A DNA stretch of 64,000 nt from positions 28,274 through 92,273 of the forward strand of contig JAKRSD010000032.1 in assembly GCA_022402535.1 (NCBI GenBank), written 5' to 3'. The notes beneath the pieces are model-generated. The model did not search any database. It saw only the letters and a program-made list of their open reading frames with translations, and was not told the DNA's origin. Shown piece by piece: positions 56,207 to 64,000 of this stretch. Each line of letters opens with the position of its first letter. Within the stretch, counting starts at the first letter, position 1. This DNA is from Flavobacteriales bacterium. GTDB lineage: Bacteria; Bacteroidota; Bacteroidia; CAIKAF01. The position numbers were made by a program, and so were the translations under genes.

Positions 56207-57376
56207 ATGAGTCAGCCATCCAAATATGACTTACGTGGCGTATCTGCCGATAAGGGAGAAGTGCACGAAGCCGTAAAAAATCTAGATAAAGGGTTATTTC
56301 CAAATGCATTCTGTAAAATCCTTCCGGATTATACCGGAAATGATTCGCAATATTGCAATATCATGCACGCCGATACGGCCGGTACCAAAACCTCACTGGC
56401 ATATATCTATTGGCGCGAAACCCAGGATAATTCCGTTTGGGAAGGCATTGTACAAGACAGTATTGTCATGAATCTGGATGATATGGCCTGTGCCGGCGCT
56501 ATTTATAATATTGTTCTTTCATCCACTATCGGAAGAAATAAAAATTACATCACGGGCGAAGTACTGGGCCACCTGATTGGAGCTTCTCAAAAGTTGGCCT
56601 ATAAACTGGCTAAATATGGCATTAAACTGCATTTGGCCGGAGGCGAAACTGCCGATGTGGGCGATATTGTCCGCACCCTGGATGTAGGTTTTACGGCATT
56701 TGCCCGTTTCCCTAAACATGAAGTGATCGATATTCAAATCAAGCCCGGAAATGTAATCGTAGGTTTTGCATCCTACGGTCAGGCAGAGTGGGAAAGCGAA
56801 TATAACGGCGGTATGGGTTCTAATGGACTTACTTCTGCCCGCCACGACGTGTTTACTAAAGAATACGCCCAAAAATATCCCGAATCGTATGATAAAACCA
56901 ACCAACCCGATGAATTAGTATACGCCGGAAAACTCAAACTGACCGATATTGAACCGGAAACCGGAATGACTTACGGAAAACTGGTGCTCTCCCCTACCCG
57001 TACGTATCTGCCTTTGCTCATAAAACTCATACCCCGTTTCAGAGATAACATAAGCGGAATGATTCACTGCACAGGTGGCGGACAGACCAAAGTGATGAAG
57101 TTCGTGGAAAATGTGCATATCATTAAAGACAATCTGCTTCCCATTCCGCCGCTGTTCAGAATCATTCGGGAGCAATCGGGAACTGATCCGAAAGAAATGT
57201 ACAAAGTGTTTAACATGGGCCACCGGTTAGAAATTTATACCGATGCCGCCTCTGCCGAAGAAATGATTACCATGTCTAAATCTATGGGTATAGAAGCCCA
57301 AATCATCGGAAGAGTGGAAGCCTCTGAACAGCCAAAACTCACCCTAACCTCGGAATGGGGAACGTTTAATTATTAA
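56207..57376 (+). CDS. purM: Phosphoribosylformylglycinamidine cyclo-ligase
   Basis: AIR synthetase, fifth step of purine synthesis. 389 residues. Blocks: MHADTAGTKTSLAYIYW and DSIVMNLDDMACAGA (ATP/Mg binding), LAGGETADVGDIVRTLD, and GMIHCTGGGQTKVMKF in the C-terminal half. It is the longer Bacteroidota form lacking the very N-terminal segment of E. coli PurM. It precedes prfA by 50 nt. purL lies 4 kb downstream on the opposite strand. Confidence 0.94.
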   Translation: MSQPSKYDLRGVSADKGEVHEAVKNLDKGLFPNAFCKILPDYTGNDSQYCNIMHADTAGTKTSLAYIYWRETQDNSVWEGIVQDSIVMNLDDMACAGAIYNIVLSSTIGRNKNYITGEVLGHLIGASQKLAYKLAKYGIKLHLAGGETADVGDIVRTLDVGFTAFARFPKHEVIDIQIKPGNVIVGFASYGQAEWESEYNGGMGSNGLTSARHDVFTKEYAQKYPESYDKTNQPDELVYAGKLKLTDIEPETGMTYGKLVLSPTRTYLPLLIKLIPRFRDNISGMIHCTGGGQTKVMKFVENVHIIKDNLLPIPPLFRIIREQSGTDPKEMYKVFNMGHRLEIYTDAASAEEMITMSKSMGIEAQIIGRVEASEQPKLTLTSEWGTFNY

Positions 57377-57426
57377 ATTTTTACGGAGTGCCAATTCGTG
57401 TTGATTGCTCCATTTTATAGAATATC

Positions 57427-58503
57427 ATGTTAGATAAATTACAGGCCATACATATCCGCTTCGAAGAGTTGGGAAAACAACTCACGGACCCCTCCGTTAT
57501 TTCGGACGTTAAAAAATTCATCAGGCTCAATAAGGAATACAAAGACCTGGAACCGTTAATGGAAGGGTACGAACGTTACAAAAAGCTTACGGACGATATC
57601 CGCTCAGCCAAAGATATGCTGGTGAATGAAAAAGATCCCGAGTTCAGAGAAATGGCCCGCGAAGAATTAACCAACGCAGAAGCCGAACTGGAAGAACTGC
57701 AGGAAAAAATCCGGGTGATGATGATTCCCAAAGACCCCGAAGACAGCATGGATGCCATTATGGAAATTCGGGCCGGAACCGGAGGAGACGAGGCTGCATT
57801 ATTTGCCGGCGATTTGTGGAGAATGTACACCCGCTATTGCGAGAAAAAAGGTTGGAAAGTGGAAACCGTGGACTTTACTGAAGGTACAACGGGCGGCTAT
57901 AAAGAGGTAGTTTTTGAAGTATCAGGAACCGATGTGTATGGTACCTTGAAATACGAATCCGGAGTACACCGGGTGCAACGGGTACCCGAAACCGAATCGC
58001 AGGGTAGAGTACATACATCGGCGGCCTCCGTGGTGGTGTTACCCAAAGTGGATGATTCCATCGAGATTAATATTAACCCGGCCGATTTGGAAGTGACCAC
58101 AGCCCGAAGCGGCGGAGCAGGCGGACAGAACGTAAACAAGGTGGAAACCAAAGTGCAGATGCTGCACAAACCCACCGGTATTATGGTGATGTGCCAGATA
58201 GAACGCTCACAGCTGGGCAACCGTATACGCGCCATGGAAATGCTGAAAGCCAAATTGTACGACATGGAGCTCACTAAAAGAACGGGCGATGTGGCCTCGC
58301 GCCGTAAAACGATGGTAAGCACCGGCGACCGGAGTGCCAAAATACGCACCTACAACTGGCCTCAGGGCCGCGTAACCGATCATCGGGTAAATTATTCCAG
58401 CCATAACCTGCAATCGGTAATCGATGGCAATATTGATGATTTTATTCACGAACTGATGAACGCCGAAAATGCCGAAAAACTCAAAGAAGGCGTTACCCAA
58501 TAA
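57427..58503 (+). CDS. prfA: Peptide chain release factor 1
   Basis: Reads UAA and UAG stop codons. 358 residues. The GGQ motif is in [18 protein letters not shown], and the codon-recognition loop region is [20 protein letters not shown], with PET in place of the E. coli PAT, the usual P-x-T form of RF1 in this phylum. Length and start ([15 protein letters not shown]) are normal. It is separated by 12 nt from pyrF, so co-transcribed. Confidence 0.96.
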   Translation: MLDKLQAIHIRFEELGKQLTDPSVISDVKKFIRLNKEYKDLEPLMEGYERYKKLTDDIRSAKDMLVNEKDPEFREMAREELTNAEAELEELQEKIRVMMIPKDPEDSMDAIMEIRAGTGGDEAALFAGDLWRMYTRYCEKKGWKVETVDFTEGTTGGYKEVVFEVSGTDVYGTLKYESGVHRVQRVPETESQGRVHTSAASVVVLPKVDDSIEININPADLEVTTARSGGAGGQNVNKVETKVQMLHKPTGIMVMCQIERSQLGNRIRAMEMLKAKLYDMELTKRTGDVASRRKTMVSTGDRSAKIRTYNWPQGRVTDHRVNYSSHNLQSVIDGNIDDFIHELMNAENAEKLKEGVTQ

Positions 58504-58515
58504 CCCAACAACTGT

Positions 58516-59319
58516 ATGAATCTTGCTGAACTAAAACATACGATTGCCCACAAAAAAAACTTCCTGTGTGTGGGATTGGATACCGATTTGGAAAAAATTC
58601 CTTCGTTTTTGAATGAATATGACGACCCCGCCTTTGAGTTCAACCGACGCATCATTGATGCCACCCGCGATTTTTGTGTGTCGTATAAAATAAACACGGC
58701 CTTTTACGAAGATAAAGGAACCGACGGCTGGGAAACCTTGCTGCGTACGGAAGCCTATATCGGAAATGCCCATTTTAAAATTGCCGATGCCAAGCGCGGC
58801 GATATCGGCAACACGTCGGACCGGTATGCCAAAGCCTTTTTTGAAGAAGCAGGCTTTGATGCCGTTACGGTGGCTCCCTACATGGGCCACGATTCCATTT
58901 CGCCTTTTTTGAAATACGAAAATAAATATGCCATCATGCTGGCCCTTACCAGCAATCCCGGGGCTGATGATTTTCAGTTGCAGAAACTGGAAAACGGGCA
59001 ATACCTGTTTGAAAAAGTGGTGGCTACTTCCCAACATTGGGAGGGCAGCGAAAGACTGATGTATGTAACCGGCGCCACGCGTCCTGAATATCTCCAAAAG
59101 ATCAGGGCTTTGGCTCCTGAAACATTTTTACTGGTTCCCGGTGTGGGTGCACAGGGCGGTTCGCTGAGCGAAGTGGTAAAACATGGAAAAACGAACGCTA
59201 TCGGCCTGTTGATTAACGCTTCCCGCTCCATCATTTACGCATCAAACGGAGAAGATTTTGCCGAAAAAGCCGGCGAAGAAGCCAAACGTTTAGCCGAAGA
59301 AATGACCTTCTACTTCTAG
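58516..59319 (+). CDS. pyrF: Orotidine 5'-phosphate decarboxylase, type 2
   Basis: Last step of UMP synthesis. 267 residues, matching the longer type 2 PyrF. The active-site motif is FKIADAKRGDIGNTSDRYAKAFF (residues ~93-115, Lys and Asp charges), with LLVPGVGAQGGSLSEVV and IGLLINASRSIIYA later. It shares the pyrimidine route with carA at 11.7 kb. It follows prfA in one transcript and converges with the next gene after 11 nt. Confidence 0.95.
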   Translation: MNLAELKHTIAHKKNFLCVGLDTDLEKIPSFLNEYDDPAFEFNRRIIDATRDFCVSYKINTAFYEDKGTDGWETLLRTEAYIGNAHFKIADAKRGDIGNTSDRYAKAFFEEAGFDAVTVAPYMGHDSISPFLKYENKYAIMLALTSNPGADDFQLQKLENGQYLFEKVVATSQHWEGSERLMYVTGATRPEYLQKIRALAPETFLLVPGVGAQGGSLSEVVKHGKTNAIGLLINASRSIIYASNGEDFAEKAGEEAKRLAEEMTFYF

Positions 59320-59330
59320 AAAAAGGTAAG

Positions 59331-59735
59331 CTACCCTTTGGAACTTACGCCTTTGTCGATATCGAATGTGATTTTGATTTTTCTGTTTTTAGAAAAATTC
59401 CCGGTTTGGGTCCATTCAAAATCCCAACTGTAGTTATTGTCTTTTGTTCTTTCTTCCCAGTTGCCTTCAAATTGGGCCATAAGAACGGCTCTTACTTTGT
59501 GGTTCCCTTTGGGAATGGAAACTGTTACAGAGTTAGGTTTTGTCTGAATCAGCGGAGTACTTTCTCCGACTACCTGATCGTCCACATAAACCACCAATTT
59601 GGATACATATGCATATCCTTCGATGGTATTAGTTACCTGATACGAAAAAGTAAGGTTGACGGGTTTTGCAGATTGTGCCATTACGGTTTGTACCAAAACC
59701 AGACAAAAAAGGGCTAAAAGTGTTTTCTTAATCAT
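59331..59735 (-). CDS. Small secreted protein of unknown function
   Basis: Family not recognised. 134 residues with a signal peptide ending TVMAQS. The mature ~113 residues look like a single beta-sandwich: NLTFSYQVTN, AYVSKLVVYVDDQVVGES, SVTVSIPKGNHKVRAVLMAQF. Probably periplasmic or secreted. Convergent with pyrF; no clear operon partner. Confidence 0.6.
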   Translation of the reverse strand: MIKKTLLALFCLVLVQTVMAQSAKPVNLTFSYQVTNTIEGYAYVSKLVVYVDDQVVGESTPLIQTKPNSVTVSIPKGNHKVRAVLMAQFEGNWEERTKDNNYSWDFEWTQTGNFSKNRKIKITFDIDKGVSSKG

Positions 59736-59801
59736 GATGTAAATTTTGAGCTAATGTATCGGAAAATTTGAAATCAAATAATTACGCATACGGAGTATTT
59801 T

Positions 59802-60326
59802 TTAGGGTAACTCACTTTTAAATTGTGACTTAAATCCCTCCCAGGCTTCCGTTTTATAAAGGCTTTTTCCAAAATAGGTCAAAATCGGTTCTAAACTTTG
59901 GGGCTCCTGATAACCGGGAAGCGGTTGAATGATTCCAAATTCTTCATCCAAAAATATCAGGGTCGGATACGACATTTTCCCGTTCATCAATTCTGCCGGA
60001 AGCTCATGATAACCACGGTTTCCCGAAGGAACAAATTTAAAGGTACGGCCTTTGAAAACTATGTCTTTTTTATGTTCCCCGTCCAACTTCACGGCATAAA
60101 AATGTTTAGACAACAACGAAACAATCACGGGATTCGTCATGGTATTCGCATCCATTTTTTTGCACCAGCCGCACCAGTCGGTATATACATCCACCATGAT
60201 TTTTTTAGGATTTTTCTCCATAAGCGGAACCATCTGTTCCCAGGTGAACCATTGAACCGAAGTATTTTGTGCATAGCCCGAAAAACCGGTAACCGCAACC
60301 AAAACAAACGCAAAAAGATTTTTCAT
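59802..60326 (-). CDS. Periplasmic thioredoxin-fold protein
   Basis: 174 residues, signal peptide ending FSGYAQ. Thioredoxin-like with the redox motif CGWC in VDVYTDWCGWCKKMDANTM (about residue 50) and the cis-Pro region MSYPTLIFLDEE. Closest to the DUF255/thioredoxin-7 type of disulfide reductases. Probably acts on envelope disulfides. Single gene; a TACCTTCG element precedes it. Confidence 0.85.
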   Translation of the reverse strand: MKNLFAFVLVAVTGFSGYAQNTSVQWFTWEQMVPLMEKNPKKIMVDVYTDWCGWCKKMDANTMTNPVIVSLLSKHFYAVKLDGEHKKDIVFKGRTFKFVPSGNRGYHELPAELMNGKMSYPTLIFLDEEFGIIQPLPGYQEPQSLEPILTYFGKSLYKTEAWEGFKSQFKSELP

Positions 60327-60345
60327 ATACGTGTTAAACTGAATT

Positions 60346-60353
60346 CGAAGGTA
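60346..60353 (-). promoter_or_regulatory. Variant -7 element of thioredoxin-fold gene
   Basis: TACCTTCG on the minus strand differs from TAnnTTTG at one base; 19 nt before the ATG. Confidence 0.35.
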
Positions 60354-60485
60354 ACGAATATTTACTCCCGAATGATATAGACATTCTTTAATTATTTCGA
60401 TTCGCTATATGAAGAAAAGACCCTGTTTCGGGGGACAAAACAGGCTGCTTATAGAATGTCTGCCCTACACTTTAGCTGATTAGGA

Positions 60486-60493
60486 TACTTTCG
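60486..60493 (+). promoter_or_regulatory. Variant -7 element of small secreted protein gene
   Basis: TACTTTCG, one base off TAnnTTTG, 17 nt before the ATG of the following gene. Confidence 0.35.
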
Positions 60494-60510
60494 GTTAAAA
60501 CATAATCATC

Positions 60511-61020
60511 ATGAAACTAAAAACGATTTTACTGGCTGCAGCTCTTCTGAGCGGAATGACCGGGGCCATGGCCCAGAAAAAAGTATTGAACTGCCCGAAC
60601 CTGAACGGCGAAACCATAACCGTGGATTTATCGGTAAAACCCACCGGTAGCTATCTTTACAAAAGCGAATATGACGCAAATTATGTTGATTTCAGACAAT
60701 ATTATGTGTCGTATGATTTGGCCAAAGATCAGGTTACCATTAAATCGGTGAATACCAACGCTAAAAAAGATGTTGTACTCTATAAAGAAATTGTATTCGA
60801 AAAAGCCTTGTTAGATTTTGACCGCACTGAATACGAGCCCAGCGAAAGCTATTGTGTGTTAGGGCTACAGATGAAAAACTACAACAAAGCCATTACCGAG
60901 TTTACCTGCAACTTGGAAACCGGAAAACAGAGTTCATCAAAAGATTCGTATGAGCCCTTTTACTTTAAGACAAAAGCGGAAGCCGAAGCCTTTGTGAATC
61001 ACATTAAGAACTTGAAATAA
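60511..61020 (+). CDS. Small secreted protein of unknown function
   Basis: Family not recognised. 169 residues, signal peptide ending TGAMAQ. The mature part has a mix of strands and two or three Cys (LNCPNLNG, SYCVLGLQ, FTCNLETG). It ends in a charged helix with Lys/Glu. Flanked by a variant -7 element and a strong terminator, so it is a one-gene unit. Probably periplasmic. Confidence 0.65.
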   Translation: MKLKTILLAAALLSGMTGAMAQKKVLNCPNLNGETITVDLSVKPTGSYLYKSEYDANYVDFRQYYVSYDLAKDQVTIKSVNTNAKKDVVLYKEIVFEKALLDFDRTEYEPSESYCVLGLQMKNYNKAITEFTCNLETGKQSSSKDSYEPFYFKTKAEAEAFVNHIKNLK

Positions 61021-61037
61021 TTAACCCCCTCAAAAAG

Positions 61038-61068
61038 AAAAAGGACAGAAATTTCTGTCCTTTTTTTT
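61038..61068. terminator. Bidirectional terminator between secreted protein gene and purL
   Basis: GGACAGAAATTTCTGTCC, a perfect 18-bp palindrome flanked by A and T tracts, between converging genes. Confidence 0.9.
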
Positions 61069-61086
61069 ATGCTTATTATGTTGGAA

Positions 61087-63333
61087 TTACGACTCCAATG
61101 CATCTACCAGCGCATGGTCGTAGCGATGTTTAAGCGAACCAATATGGCCAAACGGCTCTCCATCTACCACGGCTTCCTTACCGGCCACCGTGCCCAGAAA
61201 TAACGCCGGAAGATTCATGCCTTTTACGGCCGCTTCAAATGCTTCTTTATGTTCAGGCGCTACGGTAACTACCGCTCTGCCCTGGCTTTCGCCGAATAAA
61301 AAGGCATCCTTACGGAAGGCAGAATCCGTATTTACATTGAACCCAAAACCTGAAGTAAAGGCCTTTTCGAGAAGGCAGGCAATCAATCCGCCGTCCGAAA
61401 TGTCATGGGCCGATTTAATCAGTTTGGCAGCAATCAGGCTGCGCACACTGCGGTGCATGTGGTGTTCCTCTTCCAGATTCAGATAAGGAGCCGGTGAGTT
61501 TTTGATTCCCACGTAGCTGAACAGATATTCCGAAGACGCGATATCATCCGTCATTTTACCGATTACATACACCAGATCACCTTCATTTTTGAACGGTATC
61601 GTCATCTGCAGCGATACATCATCCATTAAGCCCACCATACCGATGGTAGGGGTAGGAAACACGGGAACGGTCTGTCCGGCAAAAGTGGACTGGTTGTAAA
61701 AACTCACATTTCCGCCGGTTACGGGAGTTTCAAATTCCAGACAGGCTTTGCTCATACCTTTGATGGCATGCACAAACTGCCAGTACACTTCCGGGTTGTA
61801 AGGATTTCCGAAATTCAGGCAGTTGGTAACGCCCAATCCTTCGCCGCCGCTCACGGCAATATTTCGGGCGGCTTCGGCCACGGCAATGGCACAACCCGTT
61901 TCGGGGTCGGCTTGTACATAGCGGCTGTTGCAGTCCACCGTCATGACCAAGGCTTTGCGGCTGCCTTTTATGGCCACCACCGGCGCATCCGTGGGCGCGT
62001 TGGTACTCATGTTTACGGTGCCCACCATGCTGTCGTATTGGTTATACACCCAGCGTTTGGAGGCAATATTCAGACTTCCGATTAAAAACTCGGTTACTTC
62101 TTTGTAAGAAGCCGGCTGAGCCACCGTGGAAGGATCAAATTTTTTGTTTTCGGCAAAATAGGCCGGTTCGGTGTATTCGCGGTGATACACGGGAGCGCCG
62201 TCGCCCAGGGTGAGCGATTTGGCCGGAAGATCGGCTACTTTTTCGCCGTGGAAGAAGAATTCCAGCTGTCCGCCTTCGGTTACTTCGCCAATCTGCACAC
62301 ATTGCAAGTCCCACTTGTCAAACACACGCTGTACCACGTCTTCCTGCCCTTTTTTCACCACCACGAGCATACGCTCCTGCGATTCGGAAAGCAGCAGTTC
62401 AAAAGGCAGCATATCGGCCTGACGGGTAGGCACTTTATCTAACCAGATTACCATCCCGTGATCGCCTTTGGCGCTCATTTCGGCAGTGGAGCAGATGATG
62501 CCGGCGGCACCCATATCCTGCATGCCCACCACGGCATCGGTTTTTATCAATTCTAAAGACGCTTCGAGCAGTAATTTTTCCTGAAACGGATCGCCCACCT
62601 GCACGGAGGGCAGATTTTTGGCGCTTTCTTCGGTAATGTCTTCACTGGCAAAAGAAGCGCCGTGGATTCCGTCTTTCCCGGTGGCCGAACCCACGATAAA
62701 CACCGGATTACCCACTCCGTAAGAAATCGCCGAAACAATGCGGTCGGTTTTTAAAATGCCCACCGACATGGCGTTTACCAGCGGATTCTGAGTAAAGCAC
62801 TCATCAAAAAACACCTCGCCGCCCACGGTAGGCACACCGAATGCATTTCCGTAATCGCCGATTCCTTTCACCACCCCTTTGATGATGCGTTTGGTTTTGG
62901 GATTTTTGATGTCGCCGAAGCGGAGCGAATTCAACTGGGCAATGGGACGGGCGCCCATCGTAAAAATATCGCGGTTGATACCGCCCACCCCGGTGGCCGC
63001 ACCCTGATAGGGTTCAATGGCGCTGGGGTGATTGTGTGATTCAATTTTAAAAGCACAGCCGAGACCGTCGCCTATGTCGATAAGGCCGGCGTTTTCTTCA
63101 CCGGCTTCGGCCAGCATGCGTTTTCCTTTTTTGGGAAGCGTTTTGAGCCAGACGATGGAATTTTTGTAGGAACAGTGTTCGCTCCACATGCCGGAGTAGG
63201 CGCACAATTCGGTAAAATTGGGCGTTCTGCCTAAAATCTCTTTAATTTTTTCAAACTCTTCGGGAAGAAGACCGAGTTTTTTGGCGGTATCTACCGTAGT
63301 GGGCGCATGAAGCGAGGCAGTTTCTGAAGACAT
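61087..63333 (-). CDS. purL: Phosphoribosylformylglycinamidine synthase, small-type subunit II
   Basis: Fourth step of purine synthesis, working with separate PurQ and PurS. 748 residues with [23 protein letters not shown] start region, [20 protein letters not shown] (ATP/substrate site), [34 protein letters not shown] (in parts) and [11 protein letters not shown]. This is the small PurL type, without the fused glutaminase domain. I start at [13 protein letters not shown], since the upstream in-frame ATG lies before a -7-like TACTTTCG and adds an unconserved extension. Confidence 0.94.
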   Translation of the reverse strand: MSSETASLHAPTTVDTAKKLGLLPEEFEKIKEILGRTPNFTELCAYSGMWSEHCSYKNSIVWLKTLPKKGKRMLAEAGEENAGLIDIGDGLGCAFKIESHNHPSAIEPYQGAATGVGGINRDIFTMGARPIAQLNSLRFGDIKNPKTKRIIKGVVKGIGDYGNAFGVPTVGGEVFFDECFTQNPLVNAMSVGILKTDRIVSAISYGVGNPVFIVGSATGKDGIHGASFASEDITEESAKNLPSVQVGDPFQEKLLLEASLELIKTDAVVGMQDMGAAGIICSTAEMSAKGDHGMVIWLDKVPTRQADMLPFELLLSESQERMLVVVKKGQEDVVQRVFDKWDLQCVQIGEVTEGGQLEFFFHGEKVADLPAKSLTLGDGAPVYHREYTEPAYFAENKKFDPSTVAQPASYKEVTEFLIGSLNIASKRWVYNQYDSMVGTVNMSTNAPTDAPVVAIKGSRKALVMTVDCNSRYVQADPETGCAIAVAEAARNIAVSGGEGLGVTNCLNFGNPYNPEVYWQFVHAIKGMSKACLEFETPVTGGNVSFYNQSTFAGQTVPVFPTPTIGMVGLMDDVSLQMTIPFKNEGDLVYVIGKMTDDIASSEYLFSYVGIKNSPAPYLNLEEEHHMHRSVRSLIAAKLIKSAHDISDGGLIACLLEKAFTSGFGFNVNTDSAFRKDAFLFGESQGRAVVTVAPEHKEAFEAAVKGMNLPALFLGTVAGKEAVVDGEPFGHIGSLKHRYDHALVDALES

Positions 63334-63356
63334 AAACAGGTGCTTTTTATAAGCCG

Positions 63357-63364
63357 CGAAAGTA
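63357..63364 (-). promoter_or_regulatory. Variant -7 element of purL
   Basis: TACTTTCG on the minus strand, 23 nt before the chosen start; supports the shorter protein. Confidence 0.4.
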
Positions 63365-63500
63365 CGCATTTCATCGGAATTTAGCAGGTGCGAATGCTTA
63401 AATGTTTGGCTGTTTAATTGTTCTTATGTTCTTTTGTTGGATGCCTTGATTTGGTTAATCGTTATCCGTTAATAGTTATCCGTTAATAGTTATCGGTTAA
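63365..63500. other. Non-coding spacer with 14-bp mini-repeats
   Basis: No gene seen. From 63461 to 63502 three 14-bp units of GTTATCCGTTAATA type follow each other. The same unit recurs inside the 140-bp array to the right. Confidence 0.8.
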
Positions 63501-63945
63501 TGGTCCAAATCATCAGTACGTTTCTGTCCTTTATCTTTTATCCTTTTTCCTTTGTCATTTCCAATCAGCACATTGATTCATCAGCACATTTCTTGGCTCT
63601 TGGCTCGGTTAATGGTTATACGTTAATTGTTATCCGTTAATGGTCCAAATCATCAGTACGTTTCTGTCCTTTATCTTTTATCCTTTTTCCTTTGTCATTT
63701 CCAATCAGCACATTGATTCATCAGCACATTTCTTGGCTCTTGGCTCGGTTAATGGTTATACGTTAATTGTTATCCGTTAATGGTCCAAATCATCAGTACG
63801 TTTCTGTCCTTTATCTTTTATCCTTTTTCCTTTGTCTTTTCCAATCAGCACATTGATTCATCAGCACATTTCTTGGCTCTTGGCTCTTGGTTCATGATTC
63901 TGTTAATCTTTATCCGTTAATGGTCCAAAATCATCAGTACGTTTC
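63501..63945. repeat. Tandem array of 140-bp units with nested 14-bp repeats
   Basis: The string TGGTCCAAAT recurs at 63501, 63641 and 63781, and as TGGTCCAAAA at 63921: an exact 140-bp period. The second copy is essentially identical to the first, the third has a few changes at its end, and the fourth stops after ~25 bp. Each unit holds 14-bp iterations of GTTATCCGTTAATG type and two copies of CATCAGCACATT-like sequence. No ORF of useful length crosses it. Confidence 0.95.
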
Positions 63946-64000
63946 TGATAGTGCCTAAAAAAAGTTGACAGTTTCATGCTGATAATAAAAAATAAATCAG
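63946..64000. mobile_element. Possible terminal repeat of an IS3-family element, cut by window edge
   Basis: The fourth 140-bp copy is broken at 63946, where TGATAGTGCC begins and runs into an A-tract and AGTTGACAG (to 63971). A TG terminus, CC near position 10 and AAAAGTTGACA resemble ends of IS150-group IS3 elements as I remember them. No transposase is inside the window, so this is a weak call. Confidence 0.35.

Noticed and set aside
60422..60444. Hairpin CCTGTTT/AAACAGG upstream of a small secreted gene as a riboswitch or terminator
   Set aside because: Only a 7-bp stem with no T tract and no recognisable riboswitch core, and it lies upstream of the likely -7 element.
63501..63945. Regular repeats that might be a CRISPR array
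   Set aside because: The period is 140 bp with the whole unit repeated; there are no unique spacers and no cas genes.

Overview
The window is a chromosomal segment of a Bacteroidota bacterium, most like a free-living member of the Flavobacteriales. The evidence is: C-terminal sorting domains of the type IX secretion system (T9SS) on several secreted proteins; the gene order secY-map-infA-rpmJ-rpsM; carA directly after rplQ; a single-chain SecDF; an archaeal/eukaryote-like prolyl-tRNA synthetase; a group II-like geranylgeranylglyceryl phosphate synthase homologue; and repeated use of the Bacteroidota promoter element TAnnTTTG. I see no phage, integrase, CRISPR array, rRNA or tRNA. The only hint of a mobile element is at the extreme right edge.

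Region 1 (1-12.8 kb) is the end of the S10 operon followed by the spc and alpha operons, in one direction and tightly packed: L22 (partial), S3, L16, L29, S17, L14, L24, L5, S14, S8, L6, L18, S5, L30, L15, SecY, methionine aminopeptidase, IF-1, L36, S13, S11, S4, RpoA, L17. A terminator follows, then carA.

Region 2 (12.8-30.7 kb) holds two tandem secreted trypsin-fold peptidases with T9SS tails; proS; a repeat-rich lipoprotein next to an OmpP1/FadL-type porin; a coiled-coil zinc-ribbon protein; a LolA-like carrier with a secreted partner; a trans-sulfuration-type PLP enzyme; a long-chain acyl-CoA synthetase; a lipoprotein/outer-membrane-protein pair preceded by a (GAAA)n microsatellite; and ahcY.

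Region 3 (30.7-37.6 kb) contains two very large tandem paralogous secreted proteins. Each has a beta-helix-like head, a glycine-rich PGRS/collagen-like domain of about 280 residues, PKD domains and a T9SS tail.

Region 4 (37.7-50.5 kb) has two unusual short operons. One is PPTase, GGGP synthase, PnuC and NadR-like kinase, all overlapping. The other is hotdog dehydratase, GT2/DUF2062 and AAC(3)-fold acyltransferase, also overlapping. They are followed by a SCO1-like protein with a small lipoprotein, a methyltransferase with a LolD-like ATPase and a cobalamin adenosyltransferase, mdh, a retropepsin-like protein, and an FG-GAP T9SS cargo protein.

Region 5 (50.5-63.4 kb) carries secretion and envelope genes (secDF, tatA, a PorE-like OmpA protein) and nucleotide/translation genes (purM, prfA, pyrF, purL), plus small secreted proteins. 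The last ~600 bp are non-coding: a tandem array with an exact 140-bp period and nested 14-bp units, ending where a sequence resembling an IS3-family terminal repeat begins.

No wholly new multi-gene system can be demonstrated from sequence alone. The best candidates for new biology are the paired glycine-rich T9SS giants, the microsatellite-controlled lipoprotein/porin pair, the two overlapping lipid-related operons, and two genes whose -7 promoter element sits exactly 4 nt before the ATG, which predicts leaderless mRNAs.
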